This document shows positions 38,801-45,945 of a stretch of DNA of 45,945 nt, piece by piece. A program made the position numbers and the translations under genes. The stretch comes from Saprospiraceae bacterium (GTDB lineage Bacteria > Bacteroidota > Bacteroidia > Chitinophagales > Saprospiraceae). Every line of letters begins with the position of its first letter. Within the stretch, counting starts at the first letter, position 1. The notes below the pieces were generated by a model. That model was not told the origin of the DNA. It ran no database searches and saw only the letters and a program-made list of their open reading frames with translations. The DNA lies in contig JALSPK010000065.1 in the NCBI GenBank assembly GCA_026986005.1, positions 1 to 45,945 of the forward strand, in the 5' to 3' direction.

Positions 38801-40450
38801 ACAAACAGGAATCGGAGGAACTCCGTCAAATACGGTCACGTTTACGCAATAAACATCTTCATTTCCACAATCATCTTTTACATGATAACAAACTTTATAA
38901 TCTCCTAATGGTAAATTATTGACAAACCAATTTTCACCGGCATCAACAACGCCATTATTATTTGTATCTCCTACTACTATTCCTTCTGTTGATGTAACCC
39001 ACCATTGAGGATTTGCATCACAGTTATCATTTAGGTGATGTAACGGAGGTATTGGTACATTTGCATTACATTCGTATGCTTTGGTTTTAGCTGTTATATC
39101 GCTTGGATCCAAAAATGTAGGTGCTGTAGTATCAGTAATTCTTATTATTTGTGTTTTTTCATATACTATACCTGTACAATCATCAACTAAAGTCCAATAT
39201 CTTAATATTTTTGTGCCACAAGGTACTCCATCAGCCTTTGTATATACTCTATCTGTATAGAATACTTCAATGGTTCCACATGCATTGTTATATCCACTAG
39301 GGTAACCTGTGTAACTTGGGTGTGGATTTCCTGCTACGTCAGTTGCATAGTCGCTACTACATTCAATCATATCATGATTTCCAGGCAGACCATCCCAATT
39401 TTTTGGCCATTCCAAATTGTTAATATCTACTCCTTTGAAAAAATACTCTGAGGTACATGATGCCGTCATACCTCCATTATCTGTAGCCGTATATTCTCTT
39501 TTAACTAAGTATGTACCACAATCAGGTCCATCAGTTACTGTTTCTGTCCATTTCAATGTAGCCTGACAGTTATCATTAGCAGTTGCTAAAGGGAAGTTGT
39601 AATTTACACCCTCTTCAAAACAACCGTCATAAACACATTTGGAGTTGTAAAAAGCTTCAGCCATTGTGACTTCTGCTCCTGCAGGTGCAGCGATACTGAA
39701 ATTGTAATTACCAACATAATCAGCATCCAAATCAGATAACACAACATAATATGTAGTAGCTGTTTGTAATGTTGCTGTACCATCAAATGCAACTTGATTT
39801 GCTTCATCAAATTGACCAACCAAATGAGAAGTAACATCTGCACATGAACTTGAAGGATCAAGTTCAGCATCTAAAATTCCAATCAACAACTTATTGTTAT
39901 CATCTGTACCCGTGAAAGTATAAGTTCCGGGTGATGAAACATTAATTGCATAAACATCATAGTAATGGTTACCGTCCTCCATTCCTAGTGCTGCAGCTAT
40001 CAAATCACAATCTGCAGGTAATTCCGCGGATTCATCTGTCAATGAAAATGATTCTGCAAAAGGGCTGGCAAAGATAGTGCCTTGTGGTAATGCGCCACCT
40101 TCCGGGCACTCACATTCTATCGTAGGAGGCATTTTGTCCCTCACGACAATATTACCCCAGCAATTATTGCCATTTGTTTTATCAAACACTCCAACGATAT
40201 AGTCACCGGGGCTTACCGGATTAGCTACCGTTCCCGGAGAATTAATCGGATTTGGCATAACATTGTAAATTCTAACTTCGTAGTCACTGTAATCTGCGTA
40301 GGTTCCCTCTAGAACCATATCAGGATCTATCAATGCATCACATTGATCATCAACTGAAACTTGTATATTCTTATTACAAGCCAATGGACCTTGCCCGATG
40401 GCAAAGTTTACGGTCATTGCAAAAGAAAATAATAATAATAATTTTTTCAT
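35822..40450 (-). CDS. Giant T9SS-secreted surface protein 3 with dockerin-like and cohesin-like modules
   Basis: The protein has 1542 residues, with a signal peptide MKKLLLLFSFAMTVNFAIGQ. Residues ~25-1140 are cysteine-rich HYR-like Ig units (DKMPPTIECEC, DGVPPIPVCEQ and CKIPPVLDCP) with one pre-peptidase-like beta domain (~130-270). Then come a carboxypeptidase-regulatory-like fold (~1143-1205) and a dockerin-like segment (TLDIVLIQKHLLG at ~1206, SGSISASDILQLRKLILG at ~1250, FIAIKIGDINGSA at ~1302). A cohesin-like domain (~1327-1457) and a T9SS type A sorting domain (~1457-1542, YQNEPNPFTNET...TRKMIMIK) follow. It aligns collinearly with the truncated giant at 1-2641 in its N-terminal half and with the giant at 24114 in its C-terminal half. 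It uses the conserved leader box at 40457-40470. It is probably an abundant surface adhesin. Confidence 0.9.
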   Translation of the reverse strand: MKKLLLLFSFAMTVNFAIGQGPLACNKNIQVSVDDQCDALIDPDMVLEGTYADYSDYEVRIYNVMPNPINSPGTVANPVSPGDYIVGVFDKTNGNNCWGNIVVRDKMPPTIECECPEGGALPQGTIFASPFAESFSLTDESAELPADCDLIAAALGMEDGNHYYDVYAINVSSPGTYTFTGTDDNNKLLIGILDAELDPSSSCADVTSHLVGQFDEANQVAFDGTATLQTATTYYVVLSDLDADYVGNYNFSIAAPAGAEVTMAEAFYNSKCVYDGCFEEGVNYNFPLATANDNCQATLKWTETVTDGPDCGTYLVKREYTATDNGGMTASCTSEYFFKGVDINNLEWPKNWDGLPGNHDMIECSSDYATDVAGNPHPSYTGYPSGYNNACGTIEVFYTDRVYTKADGVPCGTKILRYWTLVDDCTGIVYEKTQIIRITDTTAPTFLDPSDITAKTKAYECNANVPIPPLHHLNDNCDANPQWWVTSTEGIVVGDTNNNGVVDAGENWFVNNLPLGDYKVCYHVKDDCGNEDVYCVNVTVFDGVPPIPVCEQHKQVSITAMGNAKVFAHSFDSGSFDNCNPVYFKVLRVNDDLEYDGGCSDLNGDDKPNTQAIDVWYDDEVFFCCDDVNSGIMVSLRVFDQDPGNGPVNPNRMTGNGDLVGHYNDCWSVVNLECKIPPVLDCPPVTVSCEESLDPDVNTKLLPNVISVCGYDLTYTDKRNLGVCGAKITRTWTATGCSKSTTCRQKITVESTEPFDPCSIVFPKDVRADCSNELNDGGEPTWNENPCNVVTAEIVKEDTFRFVDGACYKIVREWAVVDWCVYEANTGAEFNVDEIYGRKLACKNLVEDGYYRYTQILMVTDSETPVIDVTDQCFASTDCYAYDLKIFAHASDSCNVSQKFNWKYIVTNMDTWETIQYSYNYTPKPAQGVKGNKYKDNLDGAVDAYLVLLEGLPVGNYRVTWTVGDGCGNATSKNQFFTVADKKPPTPLLVDLATALMANGMVELTARSFDKGGCENGCLSSYDNCTPKTGLYFTFSPFLPKLDVEPLKWEHQLSQYGMNFFDPATGLISTFAKYADGDADAWIAASHTSQRRYLCDYVQNANYTKTIQVYVWDVFANNNSCDDGNYDFASVEINFNHCATDPHPLVSGTVKMKGDSEFFEGMKMTASNIENEKNVMTNENGVFTFSLEDDNYTVSGSRDVEYLNGVTTLDIVLIQKHLLGIKYITNPYYLMAADVNKSGSISASDILQLRKLILGTNNDFQNNSWVAISSDYQFNNPSKSYLELDKAGKKQISVNNASINNLDFIAIKIGDINGSANKLETRSANSVKLVVDNIKASENETVEVPFYAKDFNEVYGLQFTMNISNSDIEEINPGAINVDRDNVNLVNNNMVLSWDNAQGVSVKDGEVLFTLTIKSHSQNSLKGIININDDVARSEAYTSSALDVNSISLEFRNENNVYTLYQNEPNPFTNETVIGFDLPKESDYTMTIYDVTGKVVKTYKEYGNAGYNNLKISNKELNTVGVLYYRLESGDYTATRKMIMIK

Positions 40451-40456
40451 AAAACT

Positions 40457-40470
40457 GAGTTTTTGGGTTA
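40457..40470 (-). promoter_or_regulatory. Conserved leader box of giant surface protein 3
   Basis: The minus strand reads TAACCCAAAAACTC, ending 6 nt before ATG 40450. It is the same as the boxes at 2648 and 3087 apart from one extra C and one extra A. Confidence 0.5.
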
Positions 40471-40789
40471 AAAAATTTTTTAATTTTAATTTATTCGTTT
40501 TTTTAATTCACTGACAAAAGGATAAATACATTCCCTTTTTAGTAAAATATATAAGTTCTGCGTTTTGAAAAAGTCCTTTGACTCTATCAATCAATAGCTA
40601 AGTATCAAAAAATATAAAACCATCCATCAACACTAATGCTTAAAAGCAATATTTAGTGCTATATAATATCTAAATGTAGTATTTGCGTTCTCAATCACAT
40701 AAGTAATAAACACAAACTCGGATTTGCTTATTTGTCGCATCAAAAAAAAGACACAGACAACCCGATTAAAAACTAATAGGTCTTAATTT

Positions 40790-40822
40790 TTATTCGGTAA
40801 ATTTCATCTTTAATATTTTCAT
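40790..40822 (-). pseudogene. Orphan 10-codon ORF behind a conserved leader box
   Basis: ATG AAA ATA TTA AAG ATG AAA TTT ACC GAA TAA encodes MKILKMKFTE and then stops. Upstream, 40829-40841 on the minus strand reads TAACCAAAAACTC with the same 6-nt spacing to ATG, and TAACCG lies at 40855-40860 as before the 3080 gene. It is either the remnant of a deleted gene of the giant/small secreted family or a short upstream ORF in the leader of the 40450 gene. Confidence 0.45.
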
Positions 40823-40828
40823 ATATTC

Positions 40829-40841
40829 GAGTTTTTGGTTA
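40829..40841 (-). promoter_or_regulatory. Orphan copy of the conserved leader box
   Basis: The minus strand reads TAACCAAAAACTC, 6 nt before ATG 40822, which opens only a 10-codon frame. It lies ~370 bp upstream of giant surface protein 3. Confidence 0.5.
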
Positions 40842-41103
40842 ATAAATATGTTATCGGTTATAATTCATCAGAGCACTATTAACACGATAGTATAAAAATT
40901 GAGTAATTATAAAATCGAAGTATTTTCGTGCTTCTGTTTTACAAATGTATACAAAGCTTTATTACTAACAAAATCAAAAATTCGGTATTTATTAGTTATA
41001 AAAAAAAATGTATATCTACAACTTTTTCTTGTCAAGTTCTTATATAATGAAATTTTTCGTATGAATTATTTAAAAATGCATGTTTTAACCCTATGAACGT
41101 ATA

Positions 41104-41415
41104 TTATGTTGTTTTTAAGTATTTTAAAGCAGAAGAGAGTAAATACTCATTTGCTTTTAGGTCGACAGTTGTAAATGACCATTTCCGAGGATTTGCGGCA
41201 TCATAAGTTAGACTGAAGTCCAAAAGATTTATGTCAGAATTCGTATTATTAAAAATCTCAATCAAATCATAAGTTTTGCCTTTTATCTTTTTGAATGAAT
41301 TGTTTGCAGCAGCAAATTCATTGATTATTTGTGTATTTGACTCAGATCCAAAAACCGCAAATAACTTAAAATATTTTCTGCTTGTTTTATCTTGAATATC
41401 GCTATGATTTTCAAA
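41104..41415 (-). pseudogene. Truncated lamin-tail-domain-like protein fragment
   Basis: An open frame of about 103 codons ends at TAA 41104-41106 and is closed upstream by TGA at 41416-41418. It has no ATG and only late TTG codons, so it cannot be a whole gene. The sequence reads KYFKLFAVFGSESNTQIINE, then KTYDLIEIFNNTNSDINLLD, SLTYDAANPRKWSFTTVD and LKANEYLLSSALKYLKTT. The IEIxNxxxxxxxLxxxSL...W.F...L.ANEYLL layout resembles a lamin-tail (LTD) domain, common in secreted Bacteroidota proteins. It is probably the surviving 3' end of a deleted secreted-protein gene. Confidence 0.5.
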
Positions 41416-41530
41416 TCACTTTCACAACTGTAATACGAAAATAAGAAAAATATAATTATAATAATGTCTTAGGATAAAAACATATTTATTTATTAAATAT
41501 ATAATTCTATAATATCTAATCAAAAATTAT

Positions 41531-41538
41531 TACTTTTG
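41531..41538 (+). promoter_or_regulatory. -7 promoter box of the Wza-like export gene
   Basis: TACTTTTG is a perfect TAnnTTTG, 57 bp before ATG 41596. The inferred leader includes a small GAGG-tttatg-CCTC hairpin around 41551. Confidence 0.5.
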
Positions 41539-41595
41539 CATTAATTTGGTGAGGTTTATGCCTCTTCATAGATAAAAAATGCAAAAGATATAAGG

Positions 41596-44304
41596 ATGAA
41601 AAAGTATATTTTATTTCTATTAATTACTATAATCACGTTTTACACAGGGAGTTCTGTTTATGGTCAAAATATACCTACAACTGAAGAAGAAGTACAGAAA
41701 GAATTAGAGAAAAGAGGGTTGACGGAAGAGGAAGTTAGTAAGGCCTTGTTAGAAAACGGAATAGATCCTGACCAGTTAGAAAATGCGACTCCGGAGCAAT
41801 TGATTGAGATTCAAAAGATATTAAAGAAACTTGAGGAGGATAAAAAAGCTAATATTCAGTCAGCAGAAGAAAATGAAAATAAAGATATAGTATTGCCAAA
41901 GGATACTTTAAAGATTGAGAAAAAAAAGACAGAAGATTTTAAAAAAGATAATACAATTGTTTTAAATGATCCTAAAATTTACGGTCATGATATTTTGAGC
42001 AAATTTATCGATAGCAATGAAAATTTAAATAGGGTCAATGAAAACTATATTTTAGGTCATGGAGATAGAGTATCGATTTCTATTTGGTCCAACTCTCAAT
42101 TTGATAAAACATTTGAGATAGATCGTGATGGATATATTAAGATAGAAACACAAGGGATCAAGAAAAGAATCTATTTACGGGGGTTAACATTGGATAAAGC
42201 TAGAAAAAAGATAATAAAAACATTATCAAATTATTTAGTTTTTAGAACAGGGGATTACAATATATCTTTGGAATCATCAAGAAATATCAATATCTCTATA
42301 TACGGTGAAGTAAACAAGCCGGGATCATTCAGCACAAAAGCGACCAAAACAGTATTTGAAGGTATAACTTATGCACAAGGAGTTACTGATATTGCATCAG
42401 TAAGGTATATTAAAATAATTAAACCAACAGGAGACAACAGTGTGTTTGATTTGTACAAATACTTAGAAAACCCTGAATACAAAAGTGGATTCTTTTTAGG
42501 AGACAATGATATTATACATGTACCGGTAGCAAATAAATTGGTTTCGATTTCCGGTGCTATAAAGCGTAATTTTACTTTTGAGTTAAAAGAAAATGAAGGA
42601 TTAAAGGAATTGGTATCATATGCCGGTGGATTTGAAAAAGATGCTATTAAGAGCAAGATTCAATTGGTAAGGTATATAGATAATAAAAAAATATTTATTG
42701 AAATAGATTTATTTAATAAAAATGGAAAATTAAAGGATTTTAGTTTAAAAGATGGAGACAGTTTATTTGTCAATAAGATCACTACTGAATTTGACAACTT
42801 TGTAAAAGTGGTGGGGAGTGTTTACAATCCGGGGAAATTTGAAATCACCGATAATATGAAAATATCGGATATTTTGCTAAAAGCAGGTTTAAAACCTGAT
42901 GCCAAGACAGACTTTGCAATGGTCACAAGAAGAAATGATGATGGCACGAAAATGTATATCAGCGTAAATATTGATAAAGTATTAAAAAATATTGGTAATA
43001 AAGGAATAGATTTTAGGCTAAAAAATACAGATTTATTAACGGTATACTCAAAAAACAGATATTCTGATGATATATATATTACCATTGAAGGAGCAGTTCG
43101 TGTTCCTAAAAAGTATACTTATGGTTCAGTCGAATCACTTACTGTTTCGGAAGCGATAAAATTGGCAGGTGGATTGGCAAGGGATGCTTCACAGATTGCT
43201 GTATTGCACAGGCAAGATCCACTTAAGCCATTTGAAAAGCAATATATAAAGATTGATCTTCAAAAGTTGATGAAAAATGTTAATACAAAGGACAATATAA
43301 AATTAAAACCATTTGATAAGCTCGAGGTACTCACAGAAAATTCATTCAATGAAAAGACATTTGTCATCATTAATGGTGCTGTTAACAGACCTGACACTTT
43401 TCAATATGGCAAAGGAATGACCTTAAATGACCTGCTAGTTTTGGCGGGAGGTTTTAAATTGGAAGCAGCAACTAACAACATCGAAGTTTCAAGAGTATTG
43501 ATTAAAAACAATAAGCCGACAGAGGTTACTGTTGCAAAAATAAATATGGATAAATTTATTTTAAAATCTAATAATGATAAATCTTCATTTGTATTAGAGC
43601 CATTTGATATTGTAATGGTGAGAACAGTACCTGAATTTGAAATGCAAAAGATGATTACAATTAAGGGAGAGGTTAGATATCCCGGGGAGTATACATTAAT
43701 CTCAAATAACGAAAAAATATCGGATGTAATCAGTAGAGCAGGGGGATTGAGCGAAGAGGCTTTTGCTGAAGGATCCACGATTTACAGAAATGAAGATAAT
43801 ATAGGTTTTATTGTTTTAAACCTAAAAGAAGCATTAAAAAACAAATCCTCAAAGTTTAACTATATTCTCAAAAGCGGAGATATTATTGAAGTACCAAAGC
43901 AAAGAGATTTTGTAACCATCCAAGGAGCTATAAGAGCAGATGAAAAATATAAGGACAAAATAGCTTATAATAAAACTGGAATTAACGTTCCTTATCACAA
44001 AGGGAAAAGAGCTATGTACTATATAGATAATTATGCCGGAGGCGTAGATAAAAATGCTAGTAAGGGGAATATAATAGTCGAACATCCCAATGGCGAAATT
44101 GCTAAAACACTCAATTATGGATTATTTAGGATATATCCCAAAGTAAGAAAAGGGTCTGTCATAAAAGTAAATTATAAAAAGAAAAAGAAGAAAGGAGAGA
44201 AAGGTGAAAAAGACATCGATTGGAATAAGATTATTTCTGATTCAGTTGCGCAGATATCAACGATTATGACTTTGGTTATATTGTTTAAGTCAATTAGTCA
44301 ATAG
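41596..44304 (+). CDS. Wza-like polysaccharide export protein with seven SLBB repeats
   Basis: The 902-residue protein has a signal peptide (to about VYGQ, residue 24). A helical, charged region (~28-90) contains two or three EEV-x-KxLEKRGL-like repeats. A Poly_export domain follows (~150-230, YILGHGDRVSISIWSN). Seven SLBB units begin NISIYGEVNKPGSF, VSISGAIKRNFTF, VKVVGSVYNPGKF, ITIEGAVRVPKKY, VIINGAVNRPDTF, ITIKGEVRYPGEY and VTIQGAIRADEKY. A lysine-rich stretch and a C-terminal hydrophobic helix (ISTIMTLVILFKSIS) end the protein. Wza-type proteins form the outer-membrane channel for capsule or exopolysaccharide. No lipobox cysteine is present, unlike E. coli Wza. No Wzc-type kinase or flippase is adjacent. 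Confidence 0.9.
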   Translation: MKKYILFLLITIITFYTGSSVYGQNIPTTEEEVQKELEKRGLTEEEVSKALLENGIDPDQLENATPEQLIEIQKILKKLEEDKKANIQSAEENENKDIVLPKDTLKIEKKKTEDFKKDNTIVLNDPKIYGHDILSKFIDSNENLNRVNENYILGHGDRVSISIWSNSQFDKTFEIDRDGYIKIETQGIKKRIYLRGLTLDKARKKIIKTLSNYLVFRTGDYNISLESSRNINISIYGEVNKPGSFSTKATKTVFEGITYAQGVTDIASVRYIKIIKPTGDNSVFDLYKYLENPEYKSGFFLGDNDIIHVPVANKLVSISGAIKRNFTFELKENEGLKELVSYAGGFEKDAIKSKIQLVRYIDNKKIFIEIDLFNKNGKLKDFSLKDGDSLFVNKITTEFDNFVKVVGSVYNPGKFEITDNMKISDILLKAGLKPDAKTDFAMVTRRNDDGTKMYISVNIDKVLKNIGNKGIDFRLKNTDLLTVYSKNRYSDDIYITIEGAVRVPKKYTYGSVESLTVSEAIKLAGGLARDASQIAVLHRQDPLKPFEKQYIKIDLQKLMKNVNTKDNIKLKPFDKLEVLTENSFNEKTFVIINGAVNRPDTFQYGKGMTLNDLLVLAGGFKLEAATNNIEVSRVLIKNNKPTEVTVAKINMDKFILKSNNDKSSFVLEPFDIVMVRTVPEFEMQKMITIKGEVRYPGEYTLISNNEKISDVISRAGGLSEEAFAEGSTIYRNEDNIGFIVLNLKEALKNKSSKFNYILKSGDIIEVPKQRDFVTIQGAIRADEKYKDKIAYNKTGINVPYHKGKRAMYYIDNYAGGVDKNASKGNIIVEHPNGEIAKTLNYGLFRIYPKVRKGSVIKVNYKKKKKKGEKGEKDIDWNKIISDSVAQISTIMTLVILFKSISQ

Positions 44305-44489
44305 GAGTAATTAAGTAAGGCTAATTTTAATTTTAAAAAAATGCTAAATAAATTATAATTTTTTTTCATTATACTTTTAAGAAATTTCATTATAACATCA
44401 GCTAAAGTCAGTGTCTTCAAAAAAATGTTGAAAATTTATAACACTTTTTGATGTTATATTGGTATTATTGTCAATTACAATTTAATAAA
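44305..44489. other. Intergenic spacer between the export gene and the ABM gene
   Basis: This AT-rich 185-bp spacer shows no clear terminator and no perfect -7 box, so the promoter of the ABM-PBP1A unit is unresolved. Confidence 0.35.
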
Positions 44490-44783
44490 ATGATAACAAG
44501 GATAGTTAAAATGACGTTTTTGCCGGAGAAGGTAGAAGAGTTTATGGATATTTTCAATCAAATAAAAAACGCTATTGCAGAATTTGAAGGATGTGAATAC
44601 ATTGAATTAGTCAGGGATAAAGACAATAAAAATATATTTTTCACCATTAGTAGATGGAAGGAACAATCATATTTAGAAAAATATAGAAATTCTGAATTAT
44701 TCAAACATACGTGGGCAAAGACTAAAATTCTATTTATCGAAAAACCCGAAGCTTGGAGCACGGTATCTTTATTTAAATCCTGA
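44490..44783 (+). CDS. Antibiotic biosynthesis monooxygenase (ABM) domain protein
   Basis: I chose ATG 44490 over an upstream in-frame ATG at 44448, whose 14 extra residues do not fit the fold. This gives 97 residues: MITRIVKMTFLPEKVEEFMD, GCEYIELVRDKDNKNIFFTI, SRWKEQSYLEKYRNSELF. The pattern is the dimeric ferredoxin-like ABM barrel, with strand one, helix, CEYIEL strand, SRWK and a final helix. Members range from quinone monooxygenases to heme-degrading enzymes and signalling proteins. No catalytic set can be assigned from sequence alone. It ends 10 bp before the PBP1A gene, suggesting co-transcription. Confidence 0.8.
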   Translation: MITRIVKMTFLPEKVEEFMDIFNQIKNAIAEFEGCEYIELVRDKDNKNIFFTISRWKEQSYLEKYRNSELFKHTWAKTKILFIEKPEAWSTVSLFKS

Positions 44784-44793
44784 TCAATAATTT

Positions 44794-45945
44794 ATGGCTA
44801 CTAAAAGAAAATCCAAAAAAACCAACCCAAATAAAAAGTATATATTTTGGATGTGGGCGATAGCTATTTCCGGACTGCTAGTGGTAGCGGCTATATTTAT
44901 AATTGTAAAGTTTTCAAGACTTCCTGATATTTCAGAATTGGAAAATCCTAAATATGAGTATTCTACAATTATTTATGATAGCAACAAAAAAGAAATAGGA
45001 AAATATTATAGGTATAATCGGGATTGGAAGACATTTGATGAATTGAACCCGGCACTAGTAAATGCATTGATATCAACCGAAGATGCAAGATTTTTCAGCC
45101 ATAGTGGAATTGATGCAAGAGGAACGATGAGGGCATTTTTTTATCTGGGCAAGAAGGGAGGAGCAAGTACAATTACACAGCAATTGGCAAAGTTGTTTTT
45201 TACAGATAGAGCTAGCAACATAATTACAAGGTTGTGGCAAAAGTTACAGGAATGGCTAATCGCAATTGAGCTTGAAAAAAGGTATACTAAGGAAGAAATA
45301 TTAGCAATGTACCTTAACAAAGTAGACTTTTTATATAATTCTTATGGTATAGAATCCGCTGCGAAAACATATTTTGACAAACCACAAAAAGATTTGACTA
45401 TCGAAGAAGCAGCTACTTTGATTGCTATGTTGAAATGGCCTAGCAGGTACAATCCAAAAAGACATCCGGACTTGTCTAAAAAAAGAAGAAATGTTGTACT
45501 GAATCAAATGAAAAAATATGGGTTTCTTACAGGGGAGCAATGCAATAAACTAAAACAAAAAGAATTGGATTCTTCCAACTTTAAAGAAGCTGCGTATTAT
45601 AAAGGTTATGCGCCATACTTCAAAGCAGAACTTGCTAAATGGGTAAAGAGTATATTGAATAAGGAAGAAAACAGAAAACCGGACGGAACGAAATACAATA
45701 TTTATTTGGATGGGTTAAAGATATATACGACTATTGACTTAGACTATCAAAAACTCGCAGAAAAAGCGGTATTTAAAAGAATGAAATCTTTGCAAAAAGA
45801 CTATGACAATGTATGGAAAGGCAAAGACCCATGGACATACGGAGCTAATAAAAAACAGCTAAAAACAAGAAAAAAAGCTCTAAACAGATATATAAAAGAG
45901 TCGGAAAGATTTACCGGTTTGAGAAAGAAAATACTAATTCCAATC
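44794..45945 (+). CDS. Penicillin-binding protein 1A (class A PBP), 3' end beyond window
   Basis: The first 384 codons are visible and the frame is open at the right edge. The order is a basic cytoplasmic tail, one membrane anchor (~17-38), then a GT51 transglycosylase domain. That domain has EDARFFSHSGID (catalytic E96), GGASTITQQLAKLFF, and EEILAMYLNKVDFLYNSYGI with ESAAKTYF. After it, AATLIAMLKWPSRYNP and the linker YNIYLDGLKIYTTIDLDYQK lead toward the transpeptidase domain, which lies outside the window. The enzyme polymerises lipid II and cross-links peptidoglycan at the inner membrane. Together with alr and the GH3/serine hydrolase it adds to the envelope theme. The start is ATG 44794, 10 bp after the ABM stop. 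Confidence 0.93.
   Translation, partial: MATKRKSKKTNPNKKYIFWMWAIAISGLLVVAAIFIIVKFSRLPDISELENPKYEYSTIIYDSNKKEIGKYYRYNRDWKTFDELNPALVNALISTEDARFFSHSGIDARGTMRAFFYLGKKGGASTITQQLAKLFFTDRASNIITRLWQKLQEWLIAIELEKRYTKEEILAMYLNKVDFLYNSYGIESAAKTYFDKPQKDLTIEEAATLIAMLKWPSRYNPKRHPDLSKKRRNVVLNQMKKYGFLTGEQCNKLKQKELDSSNFKEAAYYKGYAPYFKAELAKWVKSILNKEENRKPDGTKYNIYLDGLKIYTTIDLDYQKLAEKAVFKRMKSLQKDYDNVWKGKDPWTYGANKKQLKTRKKALNRYIKESERFTGLRKKILIPI

Larger units (their letters stand above)
40451..41103. other. Long AT-rich region upstream of giant surface protein 3
   Basis: It contains the leader box at 40457, the orphan box and 10-codon ORF at 40790-40841, and otherwise no gene, terminator or perfect -7 box that I can support. 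A 65-codon plus-strand frame at 40899-41096 is not convincing. Confidence 0.4.

Noticed and set aside
40899-41096. 65-codon plus-strand frame in the long spacer
   Set aside because: AT-driven composition, no supporting signals; the opposite strand carries the more convincing leader and LTD remnants nearby.
41546-41566. Leader hairpin GAGG-tttatg-CCTC before the export gene considered as a riboswitch
   Set aside because: Only four base pairs and no larger conserved structure recognised.
43401-43778. 125-codon minus-strand frame within the SLBB export gene
   Set aside because: Antisense to clearly recognisable SLBB repeats; composition is the complement of the real frame.

Overview
The window looks like a chromosomal segment of an AT-rich, gliding-type Bacteroidota, most likely of the Saprospiria/Saprospiraceae kind (lineage inferred, not proven). 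The grounds are type IX secretion (T9SS) C-terminal sorting domains on giant surface proteins, perfect Bacteroidota -7 promoter boxes (TAnnTTTG) before several genes, few Shine-Dalgarno sites, and typical gene content. I saw no tRNA or rRNA gene, CRISPR array, prophage, complete insertion sequence or replication origin.

Layout, left to right. (1) 1-3080, minus: a giant secreted adhesin-like protein, cut by the window edge, behind a small secreted protein. (2) 3493-8374, minus: a TMTC-like membrane/TPR protein followed by a GH3 glycosidase fused to a serine hydrolase. (3) 8660-9427, minus: a voltage-gated K+ channel. (4) 9776-13520, plus: a putative outer-membrane barrel, gyrB, a phosphopantetheinyl transferase and a small lipoprotein. 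(5) 13542-18578, plus: a polysaccharide block of mannose-1-phosphate guanylyltransferase, two glycosyltransferases and a deacetylase-like protein. (6) 18582-23587, minus: a YdbT/YdbS-like bPH2 pair with an exported glutamine-amidotransferase-like protein, then alanine racemase overlapping an FmdE-like protein. (7) 23633-24101: two tandem 164-bp palindromic repeat elements and terminators. (8) 24114-28421, minus: second giant surface protein. (9) 29241-30041, minus: tandem UspA protein. (10) 30346-33948, plus: secreted reprolysin-type metalloprotease with a T9SS tail. (11) 34067-35652, minus: GT2 glycosyltransferase and a small membrane protein. (12) 35822-40450, minus: third giant surface protein. 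(13) 40451-41595: long non-coding stretch with an orphan leader and a truncated lamin-tail-like gene. (14) 41596-45945, plus: a seven-SLBB Wza-like export protein, an ABM-domain protein and the start of a penicillin-binding protein 1A.

The common theme is building the cell surface. Peptidoglycan genes (alanine racemase, GH3/serine hydrolase, PBP1A) and polysaccharide genes (manC, glycosyltransferases, Wza-like channel) lie among three giant paralogous T9SS cargo proteins and a T9SS protease. Two of the giants are complete, and each carries a dockerin-like and a cohesin-like module in one chain.

The most unusual sequence-level signals are four. First, a leader box (TAACC(C)AAAA(A)CTC) sits exactly 6 nt before the start codon of two giants, the small secreted protein and an orphan 10-codon ORF. 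Second, a whole-element palindrome with near-identical terminal inverted repeats occurs as two tandem copies, one of them touching a promoter, plus fossils elsewhere. Third, a decayed lamin-tail-like fragment lies upstream of the third giant. Fourth, an FmdE-like gene is translationally coupled to alr. All identifications come from reading motifs by eye; no database search was run.
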